DNA from: Notospermus geniculatus
Lineage: Eukaryota > Nemertea > Pilidiophora > Heteronemertea > Lineidae
Assembly (NCBI GenBank): GCA_002633025.1
Contig: NMRB01000996.1
Span: 177,794 to 241,793, forward strand
Reading direction: 5' to 3'
Length of the DNA stretch: 64,000 bases
The notes under the pieces were generated by a model. It was given only the letters and a program-made list of their open reading frames with translations, ran no database searches and had not been told where the DNA came from. A program made the translations under genes and the position numbers. Shown here piece after piece: positions 23,740 through 36,534 of the stretch (position 1 is its first letter; every line of letters begins with the position of its first letter).

Positions 23740-24675
23740 GACAATGCAGCTCGCTACACACGAGGCAACTTTTCTTGCTCATTCGAAGCAACTTTGTAGA
23801 AGAATTCATATTACATGTATAAGTACGGATACCGGCAAGTGTCGGTTAAGTTAAGAAATTCTCTATGGTCGACGACTCGGGTTTACATCAGTGTATGACG
23901 ACGGAAGATGAGGAAATCATGCAGCGAACTAAATGGAGATCAGCAGGTCGTAACGAGCTCCCTGATTGGTTATACCCAAGACGAAATTAACCAATCATAA
24001 AGCTACGTACAAGTTGGTGACCTTTCTCATTTGATTTACCCAATCTGATTCGCGGACATTAAAGCGGACTATTCGCGCCGAGTCAAAGATTCCACATAAT
24101 TCACTAGACCCTCATAATATGGTAGCCCACTCACTAATCCCCCCCCCCCCCGCAACACGGACCACCTCCCTGGACAGTCGGAGCCGCGTTGCCGTCAGAT
24201 CATAACAAAACATTCTACTGGATGTTCTTTTTCGGTTGCTGTTTTGTTTCGTTGCTGGATCGGAACATCTGTGTAGGAGGCAGGAGGAGGATAGCTGCAC
24301 GCCGGGGGTGCGGGACTGTCTGTTAAAAAATGTTTTAAAAAATGTTTCATCTAGGCCTATAATCAGTCTATAGGCCTAGGCCTAGGTTTGTCAAAAAATG
24401 GGGATAACTATCGGTAGCTTCGCTTTCAGTTTTCTTCTCGTTACCAGAAAAAACTTCGGCGATCAATGAACTTGGGATTAAAGACACAATAAATTTTAAA
24501 TTTCCCGCCACGAGAATCTACTTGGCGGCAGGTGCCCGACTTTTCCAGGTTCGTGTTTTCGGTCCACCCGCTACTGTAGCCTGGTCTCCTGCCCTCCTAC
24601 ATTCTGCTATATGTATAGTGAAGCGTTACGAGGTCAAGAGATCAGTCTAGCCCCAGTTGTCGCAAAACATGCAAA
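23740..24675. other. Intergenic DNA upstream of the E4F1-like gene
   Basis: There are no recognised genes. It contains an 11-base C run near 24138. The final part, before ATG 24676, is the likely promoter and 5' leader of the E4F1-like gene; no TATA element is obvious. Confidence 0.4.
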
Positions 24676-27600
24676 ATGGCAGAAAACGACATCGAGCCGA
24701 GACCAACTGGTGATAATTTTGTTCTGTTTCTCGATTTCAGTCACATTTTCTGAATGTTTCAGGCATTTTTACCGAGTTTGATTGTGGTACAATGAATATG
24801 TAACTACACTGATTGCGTAACCTTGCAATTAATTGCCGAATAAAGGTTAAAAGTGTCCTGAACCTGGGCCAGGACCACATGCAGCATGCACAGGTTTTCT
24901 TGATCAAGTTGATGCATGCATGCAATGCATGCAATGCATTCATCTGTTCATGAGCAGAGCAGGGCCCTATGGGAGGTTATTTCCGCAAATAAAGACAATC
25001 ATCATAACAAACAGATCCAGGGGCCTGACGCGATGTAAACTCTCATGATTAGAGTTGTTTGTTACGGGTAACGGTAGGCCTATAGGCCTAGATAGTTCAA
25101 ACCTCGAGTCGAGGGCCGAGGCCTAGGCCTACCCTCCCTTGGCTTTGGCCTCCTTGTTGGCAGATATAGGCCCGTGTATTCTAGAACGTTCCTTAACTTT
25201 AAGGTCCACCTTAAATCTATTGTTCTCGATGGTTTTACAATAGACTTAAGGTCGACCTTAACGTTAAGGAACGTTCTAGAATACGGGCCATATACCTATC
25301 CTAATCGCTAATCATGTGGATTTTGATCCACCAAAGAAGGGTTTAATAACCCTAACCTGAACACTCTACTGCTTACTATTTCTAATAACTAGGCCTCGGG
25401 CCTAATGAGGGTTTACATCGTGTCAGGTCCCTCTCTGATCAGAGCGCACATGGCTTTGCAGCGAATATTCATATCAGTGAGAGGATTACATTAGGGCCTA
25501 CAACGTCCCTTAATACCCATGTTACCATTTACGATAAGAAACCGCTGAGTAGGGCCTAGATAGAGGTAGAGGCCTATTTGATATTTGCCGGTTCTGTTTC
25601 AGATGAGTTGGCAGTGGAGTCTGGGGTGGAGGATGAGGATGGAGATCATGACACCCACAGATGTGGCAAATGTAAACTGGACTTCAACAGCATTGAAGAG
25701 TTTATCCGCCACAAACTTGACAAGGACAACTGTAAAATCCTTTACAAGTCAAGACATCGGAGAGTCCTTCTCCCACATCTTGTGAAGAAGCCAATTAAAA
25801 CTGAAGTTGCCCTTCTTCCTCCCGAAGAGGGCACAAAGGAAAATGTCGTCAACAATCAACCTGTAAAAAGAAAACGAGGTGAGAAAAAAGGATATCTACA
25901 TGGGATGTACAGGCTCCTATGCCTACAGGGCAGAGAAATGATCCTATTTCTGGGAGGGGAAAAAGGAGGATGGGGGATTCAGCAGTCAGTAACCTTTGTG
26001 TAACTCTTGCCCTGGATGAGATTGTGATGGTTCCTCTCAGTTTCACCAGAGTAACACTGATGACCTCTTCAAGTCTTGAGATGGAACCTCACCAGACCCC
26101 GTGATGGTGTTTAGCACATTCTACTGTAATTATTTGTTCATGGCAGGTCGTCCACCAAACAGCAAAGGGAACAGGTCACACATAAAACCTGAGGCAATCA
26201 TCGAGCGGACCAACTACGAATGCACAAAATGTCAGAAGACGTTCCACCGCGAGGCAACGCTTCGTCGTCACATGGAGATGATTCACGATGCTGTAACATT
26301 AAGCGATGAGGAGGATGGTTTTGCTGCTCTACAGGACGATAACATTGAAAATGACAGTGGGGACGTGGAGTTCAAAGCATCTGGTGTCATCAATCCCTCA
26401 TCAGAGGGAGTTCCTATCATCAGGGGGGATGATTCTGCTGTTGAAGATGTCACAGGGACTTCTGAGGGATCGAATCTTGAAACCCTGGCACAAGCCCTTG
26501 AGACACTGCAGTCAGTTCCAGCATCAGAAACAGATGAACCGTCTAGTTCTCAGGATCCTCCTGGACAGAATTTAATGGAGGTTGCCCTAATGCAGGCTAA
26601 AATCATTCGGCTGCCAGCTGGCGTGAAAAAAAAGCCAAGAAGCAGTGAAGGTGATGAGTACGAGAATAGATTTCATGAGTGTCATATTTGTAAGCGGAGG
26701 TTTAAAGAGGTAAGTATTGGGCTGACAATCACTGCGGTAGTGATAATGTGCAGACACATATCCAGAATGTTCATGCCTAACCCACAACTCCAAGTTCTGT
26801 TGGCAATACATTTATAGGGTCTCAAGCCAACCATTTAAAAGTTAGCTGTACATCGGTTTCCAAGCCCCTGTACAATGCTCTGATTTTGGTCCAATGATAA
26901 AGCCAGTACCGGGTACCCAAAATTCAAACGGCCGTATCTTCTAAATGCACCATTTGCAGAACTTAAAAATTGGGTTTTTGTGGTCAGAGGAGTGGAACCT
27001 AACCCACAAACCCCAAAAAGTTTTTGTACCTGAGATGCTGATTAAACCTCTCTGGGCTCCCTGACTATACCCTCAAATGAATCTGTCCTCATGTGCATTC
27101 ATACACCTTTCCAGCTGTCCGTTTTGCGAGCACACATGCTGACGCACTCCAGCAAGAGGGATTTCCCATGCCCATTTACTGGCTGCCGATATGCTTTCAA
27201 GACAAAAGGTTCACTGAAGAGACATGTCCGGCGTCACACTGGTAAAATGAAGAAGCCGCTAAAGTGCCAGCGCTAATGTCTTTTTTGTTTGGTGCTCTCT
27301 TCGTGGCACCAAACAATTGCCATTCGCGTTGGCATTTCATGTTTAAGGATTACACTACTACTGGTATATTGTCCAAACAGTACCCACCTATGTGTCCGTT
27401 AATACAGATTACTGTGAATTGACTGGCACTAATGGCGGTCATCCAGTCGAGTGAGGCAGGTTAGAGACATCTACATGTAATACTCCAGGTTTCGCTGCAC
27501 TGATGCCACATTTCTTCTTCCAGATGAGCGTCCTTTCAAGTGTTGCATGTGTGATCGTGCGTTCAGGGAGTCGGGTGCCCTCACAAGGCACATGAAATCA

Positions 27601-30600
27601 AGGTACTGACTTTCGGGACTGTGCCGATACTAAAACTATGGCAAATTGTCATAACATCTACATGTATGATCAGTTCTGTTTCAAATTACTCTGTTACTGG
27701 TTAGTTACCTATGAAGATATGAAGTAATAAGTCGGGTCATGCCATTATTCTTGGAGGATAAAATCTGGAGCTTTTTGACTAGACTTTGAACACAGTCTTA
27801 CTGAAGTTCTCTGCCCCAACTTCAGTTGCTCCTTCAAACAAGAACAACTCGGTAGGCCACTACCTCGGTAGGCCTGATATATGAAAGACGGGTTGTACAG
27901 CATTGTAAGTTCTGTCTTCATTGATTTGTGTGGTTTATTCACAGGACGCCGTGCGTCACCAAGACGGACGCTGACCTCCCTCGCTACGGCCGCATCCAGA
28001 GATTTAAAAATATCCCAGAGGTGACAATTAAGGAAGAGGAGACCAATACTGGCGACAACAATCTTCCTCCTGTATGTTTTGATTGTGTGATCTTTTCAAT
28101 CTGTGTGCTTTGTTGGCAAAATTTGTTGAGTTCATTTAAGGTGTCCCCATTGTGAATATTGCTGAGGAGGTAATTCCAAAGTGCTACTGCAGCACTCTGG
28201 AAGTATGCGCACCGAATTCAGTCCTTGAACAAGGGACCACTAGTGAGACGTCATCTCTTTTCAGGCGACTCCAGACCCGACCCAAGGTGTGCCCATGTCT
28301 GAGATGGAGGTGGGGGAAGAACAAGTGGACAATAATGAGGCTGAAATCATGGATGTGGCACAGCGGCTCGAGTCACAACCTGTAGTGGAACTGAAATGTG
28401 TAGTAAGTAGGAATTCTTATGAAAATATCAAAGATTGTGGATAGATCAGTTATAGTGTCAGTTCCCCCAAGATGGCAGCCCTAACCCTAGCAGGCTGCCC
28501 AGATGGCTGTGGTCTAGGATTGCCCAGGTCAATGAGCATAATGTAATTTCTTAATGAAAGAGTGGTTGATTGATTATATTTTGACAGGCATGTGGAGAGG
28601 AGATGCCCAGCCATGTGAAGTTAAAGGAACATCTCCAGTCTCACATCTCTCAGGTCCCAGTACCATGTGAACACTGCGAGTTTGTAGCGGAGTCAGAGGG
28701 CCAGCTGGAGGATCACGTCAAATCTCAACACAATGCTGATCTGGAGGTAAATTTTGATGTATTTGGTTAATTTCATAATCGTCAATTGGTGTTTCACATG
28801 AGATGTGACTTCAGTTGTCTCTTACTCATTCACGATTGACATCCAGTCGTTGTGTCAAGAACTTTGTGATGTGATCAGGTGCAGATCCAGAGGGGGGCCG
28901 TATTTTTGGAAGACCAACAAAAAATGGGTCAATAACTCCGAAAAAATGAGCAAATAGATGAGAAAATCATGCCCCCCCCCAGATGCTTGGAAATCGTATC
29001 TAAGCACATCTAGAATTCAAAATTTTCTGGGGGAGGCCTTTCGCGCTCACCTTGTGACTCCGTCAGCCTGCGTCTGATGATGTCCGGGCCCCCCTATTCC
29101 GAAATCCTGGCTCCGCCCCTGGTGATGTTTATGCACTGCTTTGGTTTCCTCTTCGGTACTGCTTCTCACAGCGCTGGCCTCTCCGGATAAAAAGCAAAGC
29201 GGGTATCTCATTTCATCCATATTCACATTGCAGAAACCAGTTTCTGATGTCGTGTCTCTGCATGTACAAGAGAAAGCTGGTCTTGCTCAGGGTGCATCAG
29301 TTGAAGAGGCTGCAGAGAGGACCGATTCTAGTTCAGTTGCGCCTGAAGCCGAGGATCATACCGGTGGTGATGTGACAATTGATGCTGGCGTTTCAGGGGA
29401 TAGGGTCATTACTTTACAGCAGTTTCTCTCTGAGGATGGAGGTTGTAACATTGAAGGTGTTCAGTTAGTCACCCAGATCGGTGGAGATGACGGTGGAGTG
29501 TCGGAAGCTGATGTACGAGATATCGTCGCCCAAGCTGGAATAACGGGTGGGAGCGTTATTCGGATTTACCCGATTATAGCGCCGGAGGGTAGGCCTGAAT
29601 GTGAGGGTGTGGTGTTGAGTGGGCAGGGACCTGATACAGGAGACAATGACATTCAGTTGATTGTTCAGGGTTACCCTCCAGCTGAGGGGCTGCGTGAAAC
29701 CAGGGAACCTGAGATGATAGGTGTGCAGACGAAGGGACAAACTGCTGATGGTGTTGGACTACAGAATGAAGAACAACCGAGTTCACTGCTGCCATCTGGT
29801 GGGGAAGGGTTACCGGCTCAAGAGGCTGATGAGGCAATGCAAGTTGACACTCAGCCCCAGGAACACGCGGTGGGTCAAGGCCAAGAGGAAGAGAATGTGA
29901 GAAGGAAACTGAAGGAGTAAGTACACTTATTTCATTCCTTACACACACAGAGTCATGCAAGAGCTGACTAAGGAAAAGTGTTAAGTTATATCCCAGTGGT
30001 TTTTCTTGTTCCAGGATAGCAACCCTTGCCATGGAACAGATGATCAAACTCGGCTACAAGACGTCACTGACGGGTATTGAAGATAAAGATCTCATCAGGA
30101 AATACAGGTTTATGAAGAAATGTCCTTTCTGTGCAAGGACGTTCCGAAGCAGTAGTTACCTTCGATTGCATATGAGGACCCATACAGGTAAATGAACTGG
30201 TATAGACGTTCTCCAATTTGCAGATCTGAACCACAACCTCGATCTGAAATCGGGTCACGTGACGCAATCCATGATTCAGCTATGGTCAAATCTGACGCAA
30301 CGTCTTCGAAGTCACTGTCGTGGTGTTGGCTGCATCATGTCATTCAGTTTCAGACGGAGGTTATGGTTGAGATTTTGGCGGAAGTGCACAGATCTTTGTC
30401 GTTTATGTCAATTAGAGAACGGTCTATCACTGCATCAGCACCAAGATGATGATTGGTACTGTTAGTGCAGAGAGCTCTTGTATCCCTAGTGTCACACCAA
30501 CACAGGAGGAAAGAGGAACTCCTGGTTAAAACTAGTGCTGCTGAAGAAAGTTGCCCTCATTTTGGTTTCTTACAATATCGTTACAGGTGTACGCCCCCAC

Positions 30601-32962
30601 AAGTGTGCGCACTGCCTGAAAGCCTTCACGACCCGAGACGCCCTCAATAAACACCTGTTCTGCCACACAGATGACAGACAGTATAAGTGTGGCGAGTGTG
30701 GCAAGATGTTTAAGAGGATATCACATGTTCGGGAGCATATCAAGATCCATACGAATGAGAGACCGTTTGTCTGTCAGGTGTGTGGGAAAGGCTTTAAAAC
30801 TCATGTAAGTACATGACTGCCTGACTGGACATGGCGTGAAAAAACAGACATGGGCGAAAAATTTGGGAGCCACGAGACGTGTTCGTTATAACCGGGAGTT
30901 CGTTAAAACGGGGTACGTTATAACGAGGTTGCACTGTATTTCGAATCTTATAATATACCTTCTCTATATGTACAAGGTTTGCCGATATCCCCATTTATTT
31001 TGTAAATGTCTGTTCTATATCCAGAATGCCTGCAAGGTCCACACTCGTACCCACACCATGAACATGCCCTGGCAGTGCCGCATGTGCAGTAAAAGTTTCC
31101 GTGAAAAAGGTTCCCTTGAGCGCCACGTACGAACCCACACGAAGGAAAAACCCTTTACATGTCGTCACTGTGGACGGAAATTTGCTGAGCATGGGACATT
31201 GAACAGACATCTCAAGGCTAAAGGTAAGCCATGCCTGGTCTAAAGATTGACATGGGGCGTTTCTTTTCTTTGGCATTGTTGACTTCACTAAGCACCTGTC
31301 AATCATCTCCTTAATCGGGCATTGTCGACTTCATAAAGCACCTGTCAATCATCTCCTTAATTGGGCCTCATTGACTTCACAAAGCCCCGTCAATCTTGTT
31401 AATTGGGCCTTGTTGACTTCATAAAGCACCTGTCAATCATTTACTTTCTTGGGCCTTGCTGTAGCATCGAATGTGTGTTCATCATTTCAGTTCCCTGTCG
31501 ACGGAGCTTGTACGTCCAGAGGCAGGAAAACACCATCAAAGAGGAGGCAAATGATTTCCCGACGGTGCTGGCCGAGTTCTCATCAGTGGTGGCTGACACA
31601 CAACAATATATTGTCCCTAGATCGGAGGCACAACTTGAACAGGTAGGCCAAGGCTACTGTGTCTCACTTCACATCGGTTCCCATTCCTGTTCTGTGGGAG
31701 AACAATCGCAGGTTTGCTGTGTAGATGAAAACCTAAAGATGTTTCTCCATGTGAGTCTTCTCATGCGATTGGCTCTCTAAGGGTTGGTTCATACTCCGTC
31801 CGGATTTTACGCCGACTATTATCAATTTCAATGTGTGTGCACATTCACCCCTTGGAAAACTGCGATCAGTTTCATGGGCTTGACGGTCCGCGAGCAAGTA
31901 TGAACCAGCCCTAAGGGTAACTAGGCTGTAGGGAATATACGTCAGTCTTGGTGTCACTGGTCATGGAAACCAACAATGGTAAATTGCCCATTGAGAGCCA
32001 ACTCTCACGTGGAGTTACTTGCACGCTTCGGTGGCAGTTATCACATGATTAATCCACAAGATCAAATTCTGATGAACCTGATGATCAATTCCACCTACTC
32101 CTAAAATGTCAATTACACAGAAGGTCGAGAGAAATTTCTCTCTAGAATCCGTCCTACTCTCCCATGTTTTTACACCTTACTAACAACTGAGTGTCCAAAT
32201 AAACTGTCCAACCTCGCTAACTTTCTGTGGAATGCAAAGAAAGAAAGAGCAGCCATTTTGTAACTGTTCTTGTGTACTGTGTCAAGAAATTGCTATTGTA
32301 TGGGGCCATCGGCCTATATCATTTGGAAATAAATTAAATTAAATTAAATTAAATTCAACTCTCTTATGCATTAAAGGCAGAGGATCTCAAACATCTTTTA
32401 ACTCGAAATTCGTCATCTTTTCTAGGAGGCGACCGAGGTGGTCATCATGGGCACAGATGAACTACAATCTGCCGAAGGGAGCAGCGTCATCGAAATCATC
32501 GCTGATGAAAATAACCAGATAATGAACGATGACGGCACCATGGCTTATGTGATTCTGAACCAAACTGACGATAAAATAACCGTCTTGAATAGCAAGACGG
32601 GGGAAACTCTAGAACTTGTCCAACGTAACGAGGATGATATTAATAAGGTGATTCAGGTTCCGTCCTCACTGGAAGACGGTAGTCAATACTTCACCATCGC
32701 GACAGACCAAACTTTGGCGACGTTTAACGGTGAAGTGATTGCATCTGGTGACATCACAGAGGATCAGATTAACGAGGCGATAGCTATCGTTGCTGAACAG
32801 CCAATCACAATTCAATCATCAGCCCTTGATATCCAGGGGGCAATTGAGCAAGTTGGAGAAATTGAGGCAGTTGCTATGGTACCAAACAGTAGTGAGCCAG
32901 ATTCCATAAATACCGGTATTGTTAATCTCGACCAAGTGGCTTTCACCTCCACTACCAGTTGA
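24676..32962 (+). CDS. E4F1: E4F1-like C2H2 zinc-finger transcription factor (complete copy)
   Basis: Fourteen exons join in frame to about 1,154 residues: 24676-24709 (tentative; MAENDIEPRPT), 25603-25878, 26147-26709, 27115-27241, 27524-27602, 27945-28071, 28265-28402, 28588-28746, 29234-29916, 30015-30187, 30587-30804, 31025-31223, 31491-31642, 32426-32962. The N-terminal HRCGKCKLDFNSIEEFIRHK is the E4F1 signature finger. An AT-hook-like KRKRGRPP spans an intron. Then come a finger cluster (YECTKC..., DFPCPFTGC..., RPFKCCMC...) with E4F1-like LTRHMKSRTPC, an acidic linker, and C-terminal fingers (KKCPFC..., HKCAHC..., YKCGEC..., FVCQVC..., WQCRMC..., FTCRHC...). Vertebrate E4F1 is a nuclear regulator of cell-cycle and metabolic genes and a p53 modifier. 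This protein is longer than human E4F1 (784 residues). The 3' nine exons are duplicated at 38369-43654. Confidence 0.87.
25170..25289. repeat. Fold-back MITE with gcccgtattctagaa ends (copy 1)
   Basis: The left end reads cccgtgtattctagaacgtt with ccttaa following; the right end is the inverse (ttaaggaacgttctagaatacgggc). The internal arms ttaaggt[c/g][c/g]acctta continue the palindrome. A diverged relative lies at 49581-49701. Confidence 0.75.
27262..27345. repeat. Relic of the gttttcgcaaagccccc MITE family
   Basis: tttgtttggtgctctcttcgtggca with ccattcgcgttggcatttc matches the core and right arm of the elements at 5883-6007 and 11565-11829, but the arms are eroded. It lies in an E4F1 intron. 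Confidence 0.55.
28877..29118. mobile_element. hAT-like short element present only in unit 1
   Basis: The ends resemble hAT termini (left caggtgcagatccagag, right ctggctccgcccctg) with similar tgatgt flanks on both sides. The matching site in unit 2 (near 39290, catcgtgatgcaacgttttt) lacks the insert. No transposase is encoded, so it is non-autonomous. Confidence 0.55.
30375..30569 (+). repeat. Single unit of the 193-bp intronic repeat
   Basis: One copy of the sequence that is present four times in tandem at 40555-41326 in unit 2. It lies in the E4F1 intron between the exons ending 30187 and starting 30587. Confidence 0.8.
31275..31455 (+). repeat. Minisatellite of the ttgacttcataaagcacctgt type, about four units
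   Basis: About four units, each with acttca[c/t][t/a]aagcaccTGTCAATCAT-like text, lie in the E4F1 intron before exon 31491. The equivalent intron in unit 2 (42018-42300) has about six more regular units of about 46 bp. Confidence 0.75.
32070..32356 (+). mobile_element. 3' end of a non-LTR retrotransposon (LINE)
   Basis: The insert encodes a reverse-transcriptase C-terminal tail on the plus strand (CPNKLSNLANFLWNAKKERA then stop, with REKFLSRIRP upstream), followed by a 3' leader and an (AAATT)n tail ending near 32350. The empty site exists in unit 2 (atcaaattcaactctc near 43044). aaattc (32064-32069 and 32351-32356) borders both sides, giving a short target duplication merged with the tail. 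It is 5'-truncated and dead. Confidence 0.75.
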
Positions 32963-32981
32963 GGAGTATTTAGTGATAAGT

Positions 32982-33450
32982 NNNNNNNNNNNNNNNNNNN
33001 NNNNNNNNNNNNNNNNNNNNNNNNNNNNNNNNNNNNNNNNNNNNNNNNNNNNNNNNNNNNNNNNNNNNNNNNNNNNNNNNNNNNNNNNNNNNNNNNNNNN
33101 NNNNNNNNNNNNNNNNNNNNNNNNNNNNNNNNNNNNNNNNNNNNNNNNNNNNNNNNNNNNNNNNNNNNNNNNNNNNNNNNNNNNNNNNNNNNNNNNNNNN
33201 NNNNNNNNNNNNNNNNNNNNNNNNNNNNNNNNNNNNNNNNNNNNNNNNNNNNNNNNNNNNNNNNNNNNNNNNNNNNNNNNNNNNNNNNNNNNNNNNNNNN
33301 NNNNNNNNNNNNNNNNNNNNNNNNNNNNNNNNNNNNNNNNNNNNNNNNNNNNNNNNNNNNNNNNNNNNNNNNNNNNNNNNNNNNNNNNNNNNNNNNNNNN
33401 NNNNNNNNNNNNNNNNNNNNNNNNNNNNNNNNNNNNNNNNNNNNNNNNNN
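32982..33450. other. Assembly gap, 469 N
   Basis: A run of N immediately 3' of the E4F1 stop in unit 1. The corresponding stretch in unit 2 (about 43672-44340) has real sequence of about 670 bases, so the gap length may be approximate. Confidence 0.99.
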
Positions 33451-34250
33451 GTTGACATTAGTGGTATTGTTCAAGCAATAGTTAAAAAAATGTGGGTGTG
33501 TTACTTCGCGGAGGGGGGGGGGAGGTATTTCGTCAAAATTTGGTAGGCCCATGCTTTATATTCATGCGTCGTGTGTCTTGTCCTGGCTAGAGGACAAACA
33601 CCAGTCTAGCAGATGATGGATGGGTGCGGCTTATGTGGAATTGAACCAACCCGGTTTATCAGTCGCGACCAAACAAAATGGTGGACGGCGCTACAAATTT
33701 TTGCAGAATGCCCTGAAAAGTCGTGAATAATTTATATCTGCTGAATACTTAACAACTGTTTCACCGAGGACTTTAATCCCTTCATGAAGTGTTTTTGTCT
33801 GAAGGTATTGAAGCTCTTTTTGCCAGCTTGCTAAGCTTGATTAGACGGCACAACTCGGCATGCTAGTAGGCCCCTGATGCATCAGGTCATGGGATGATGT
33901 CGATGATGATGATTCACCTGTTCACATCTCTGTCATAGGCTAAATGATTTGACCAGTTAGCCTAGTTGACTGCGGCACGCAGTATAGGCCCTACGCTGGC
34001 TTACGGGCTATACGTACGGATAGGCTAGCAAGCCTGGCCCAGCCAGTCCTCACCTGCATATAGTGCATGTCCCACTCCCAGGGCCAGGCTCCCAGTCCCA
34101 GACCCACAGGCCTAGAGAAGAAAGGACCCTTGGATGCCGCGCCCCCTCACTCAGTCAGCTCTGAGCAGCTGAGTGAGCTGCTGAGGGGGACGGGGAGGGC
34201 TGTTCATAATCCGGGTTTTATTTTTTCAGCCTTGAAGAACAACTATCGTC

Positions 34251-35310
34251 ATGTTTTGGAAAGTGTTCATCGCCGGTGTTGTCATCATCATTGCCATCCT
34301 GCTCCAGCTCCAGGTTGATCAGCCTTGTGTCCTCGCTCATGAAGAGGTCGTCTTGAGTGGGACTAGAAATGAAGCTTTTGATTTCTTGACAGATATTGAA
34401 CAATATTCCAGAGTAGGTACTCCTTCGAAAATTCTTTTCTCACTTCACAAGCTAGAGAACTTCTGAACTTTTAGTCTATTGAAATTCTGCACACGAATGT
34501 CAAGGCAGCCAGCAATAGTCTATCATCTTGTTACCATACCTATTCTCTTTTGTCTTGTACCAATTTCAGTGGCATCCTGGCCTTGGGACTATTGAGGCTG
34601 CTGATTCTAAGAAACAACTTCATATTGGCAAAGTATTTATTGAATATGGACGTTATCCTGTATTTGGTAAGCTTTCTGTTGCACATTAAAGCGGATTGTT
34701 CGCGTCTGTCCAAAGTGAACCAAAAATAATAAAACAACGCGTTTTATTCGTAACAACAACAACTCGTAAATTCATTGCCACGGCCGCTCCGGAAACTGTT
34801 CTGTGGAAAAAGTACAATTCCTCCAGGCCTAGAGTTAAACCAACCCAGCTCCAAACACACCCTTACCTTGACCTCTGGGGTCCTGTTCTGCTGGGTTAAA
34901 TCAGATAGTATCTGGTAATTTGAACGCTGTTTATTTCATTGCAGGTGATGTAAAATACACCCTTGTGGTGACCAACTACAGTCCATCAACATTCCTGAGT
35001 TTCTCCTCCGATTCCATCCTTTTACCTGTTTATGAGATCACTCTTAAGGATGAAGGTGCTAACTTAACCAGGGTTTTTATCAAAGTAGTTGCCAGGAGAT
35101 ACAGTTACCTGTTCAATGTAAGTGTCAACTCACAAACACAACCTTTGAAATAGATGATATTTTCAATGAATGAAGAATGTGGCAGTATTCGCATATATCT
35201 CCTTATTTTCTCCTTTCCAGTACGTCATGTCGCCATTCCTACAGTTTGCCTACAAACAGCAGCTGCTACAATCCTTGTTCAATCTCAGGATGCTTTTTCG
35301 AAAAGCATGA
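34251..35310 (+). CDS. Small membrane-anchored SRPBCC/START-like protein (copy 1)
   Basis: Four exons: 34251-34412, 34570-34666, 34945-35117 and 35221-35310, with phases 0,1,0, giving 173 residues. The N-terminus FWKVFIAGVVIIIAILLQLQ is one membrane helix or signal anchor. The rest (HEEVVLSGTRNEAFDFLTD, QYSRWHPGLGTIEA, LPVYEITLKDEG, TRVFIKVVARRYSYL) has the strand pattern and the typical early v-sgt...eaFdfltD...y..wHP of SRPBCC (polyketide cyclase/START-like) ligand-binding folds. The C-terminus is a basic helix ending LFNLRMLFRKA. It probably binds a hydrophobic ligand at a membrane; the ligand is unknown. An acceptor (tttttcag) precedes the ATG by about 20 bases, implying a 5' untranslated exon. 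Copy 2 encodes the same protein as far as I can compare. Confidence 0.78.
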
Positions 35311-35853
35311 TATCAACGACACATGGGCAGAAATCATCATCCTCACACAAAGGCAATAATTCTTACTTTCCCCTCCTACATGTCATAGGACAGACTGAGC
35401 TGTATTACAAGCGCATGTAACTTATAATCTAGTCATAAACTTACCCTTCAGTTTTTCAATTTGTAGGACATTCTTTGCTTCAAGATCATCTCCTGTGCCG
35501 AGTCAAGTGATCACAGGTCGGCCTATAATATTTATGGCAGAGGTGTACATGTAGATACAAGTGTAATCTCATTGTAGTTTCAAACACATTGTACTTATCT
35601 TCTGAGCTACAGGTACTCACTGCATTACATTCCATCTGATCTCTTTGCTTGGCTTCCACTGTACATGTACTCCCTGCATTGTAGATGCCTTGTTTAAGAG
35701 CAGGAGACAAAGATCATTGGCTGAAACAAGCCTGGCCATTAAATACCATGTGCTCTGAGGTTTATTTACCGGTAGACATTTTCCATGTCTTTATTGAGAC
35801 TAAATGATTACTTGCCCATGGGTTCTGTCGTTTTGTGTCAATAGGTCTCTGTT

Positions 35854-36534
35854 ACGGTGGCCCATAGGGGACATTTATTTTTCATTTTATATTTATATTT
35901 TTTTCGCACTTTTCTCCGTGGAATAAACTTTTCTCCGCGGAAATAATGTTTTCTCCGCGGAAATAATGTTTTCTCCGCGGAAATAAAGTTTTCTCCACGG
36001 AATTAAACTTTTCTCTGCGGAAATAATGTTTTCTCCGCGGAAATAATGTTTCCTCCGCGGAAATAACTTTATTCCGCTGAGAAAACTTTTCTCCACGTGG
36101 AGAAAACTTTTCTCCGCAGAATTTAACTTTTCTCCGCAGAATTTAACTTTTCTCCGCAGAATTTAACTTTTCTCCGCGGAATTAAACTTTTCTCCGCGGA
36201 ATTTAATTTTGTAGAAATCGCTGATCAAAGCCAGAGTTTTTCCACATGGAGACAAGTTTATTCCACGGAATAAAGTTATTTCCGCGGAGAAAACATTATT
36301 TCCGCGGAGAAAACATTATTTCCGCGGCGAAAACATTATTTCCGCGGAGAAAACATTATTTCCGCGGAGAAAACATTATTTCCGCGGAGAAAAGTTTAAT
36401 TCCGCGGAGAAAAGTTTTCTCCGTGGAATAAAGTTATTTCCGCGGAGAAAACATTATTTCCGCGGAGAAAAGTTTTTTCCGTGGAGAAAAGTAGAAAAAA
36501 AATAAAAATATAAAATAAAAACTAAATGTCCCTT
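35854..36534. repeat. ccgcgg fold-back element, copy 1
   Basis: It starts with terminal repeat acggtggcccataggggaca, then an AT-rich block. Next come about fifteen roughly 20-bp units of ttttctccgcggaaataatg type in one orientation, a short non-repeat turn (gaaatcgctgatcaaagcc near 36214-36232), and units in the opposite orientation. The inverted AT block and tgtcccttatg close it. The outermost ggccaccgt at the right end is missing compared with the copy ending at 47921. Confidence 0.85.

Noticed and set aside
28148-28264. Possible extra E4F1 exon (PKCYCSTLEVCAPNSVLEQG) in both units
   Set aside because: Unit 1 has lost the acceptor (ttaagg for ttcagg) and the segment ends at the true acceptor of the next exon, whose 138-base phase 0 length already fits the flanking exons. 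It is better read as intron.
33000-33450. Long open frames on both strands over this interval
   Set aside because: They are translations of N bases in an assembly gap.
35893-36431. Repetitive open frames (FPRRKHYFRGENIIS type) on both strands
   Set aside because: They are translations of the ccgcgg repeat arrays; the same pattern arises in both orientations and there is no start context or splice structure.
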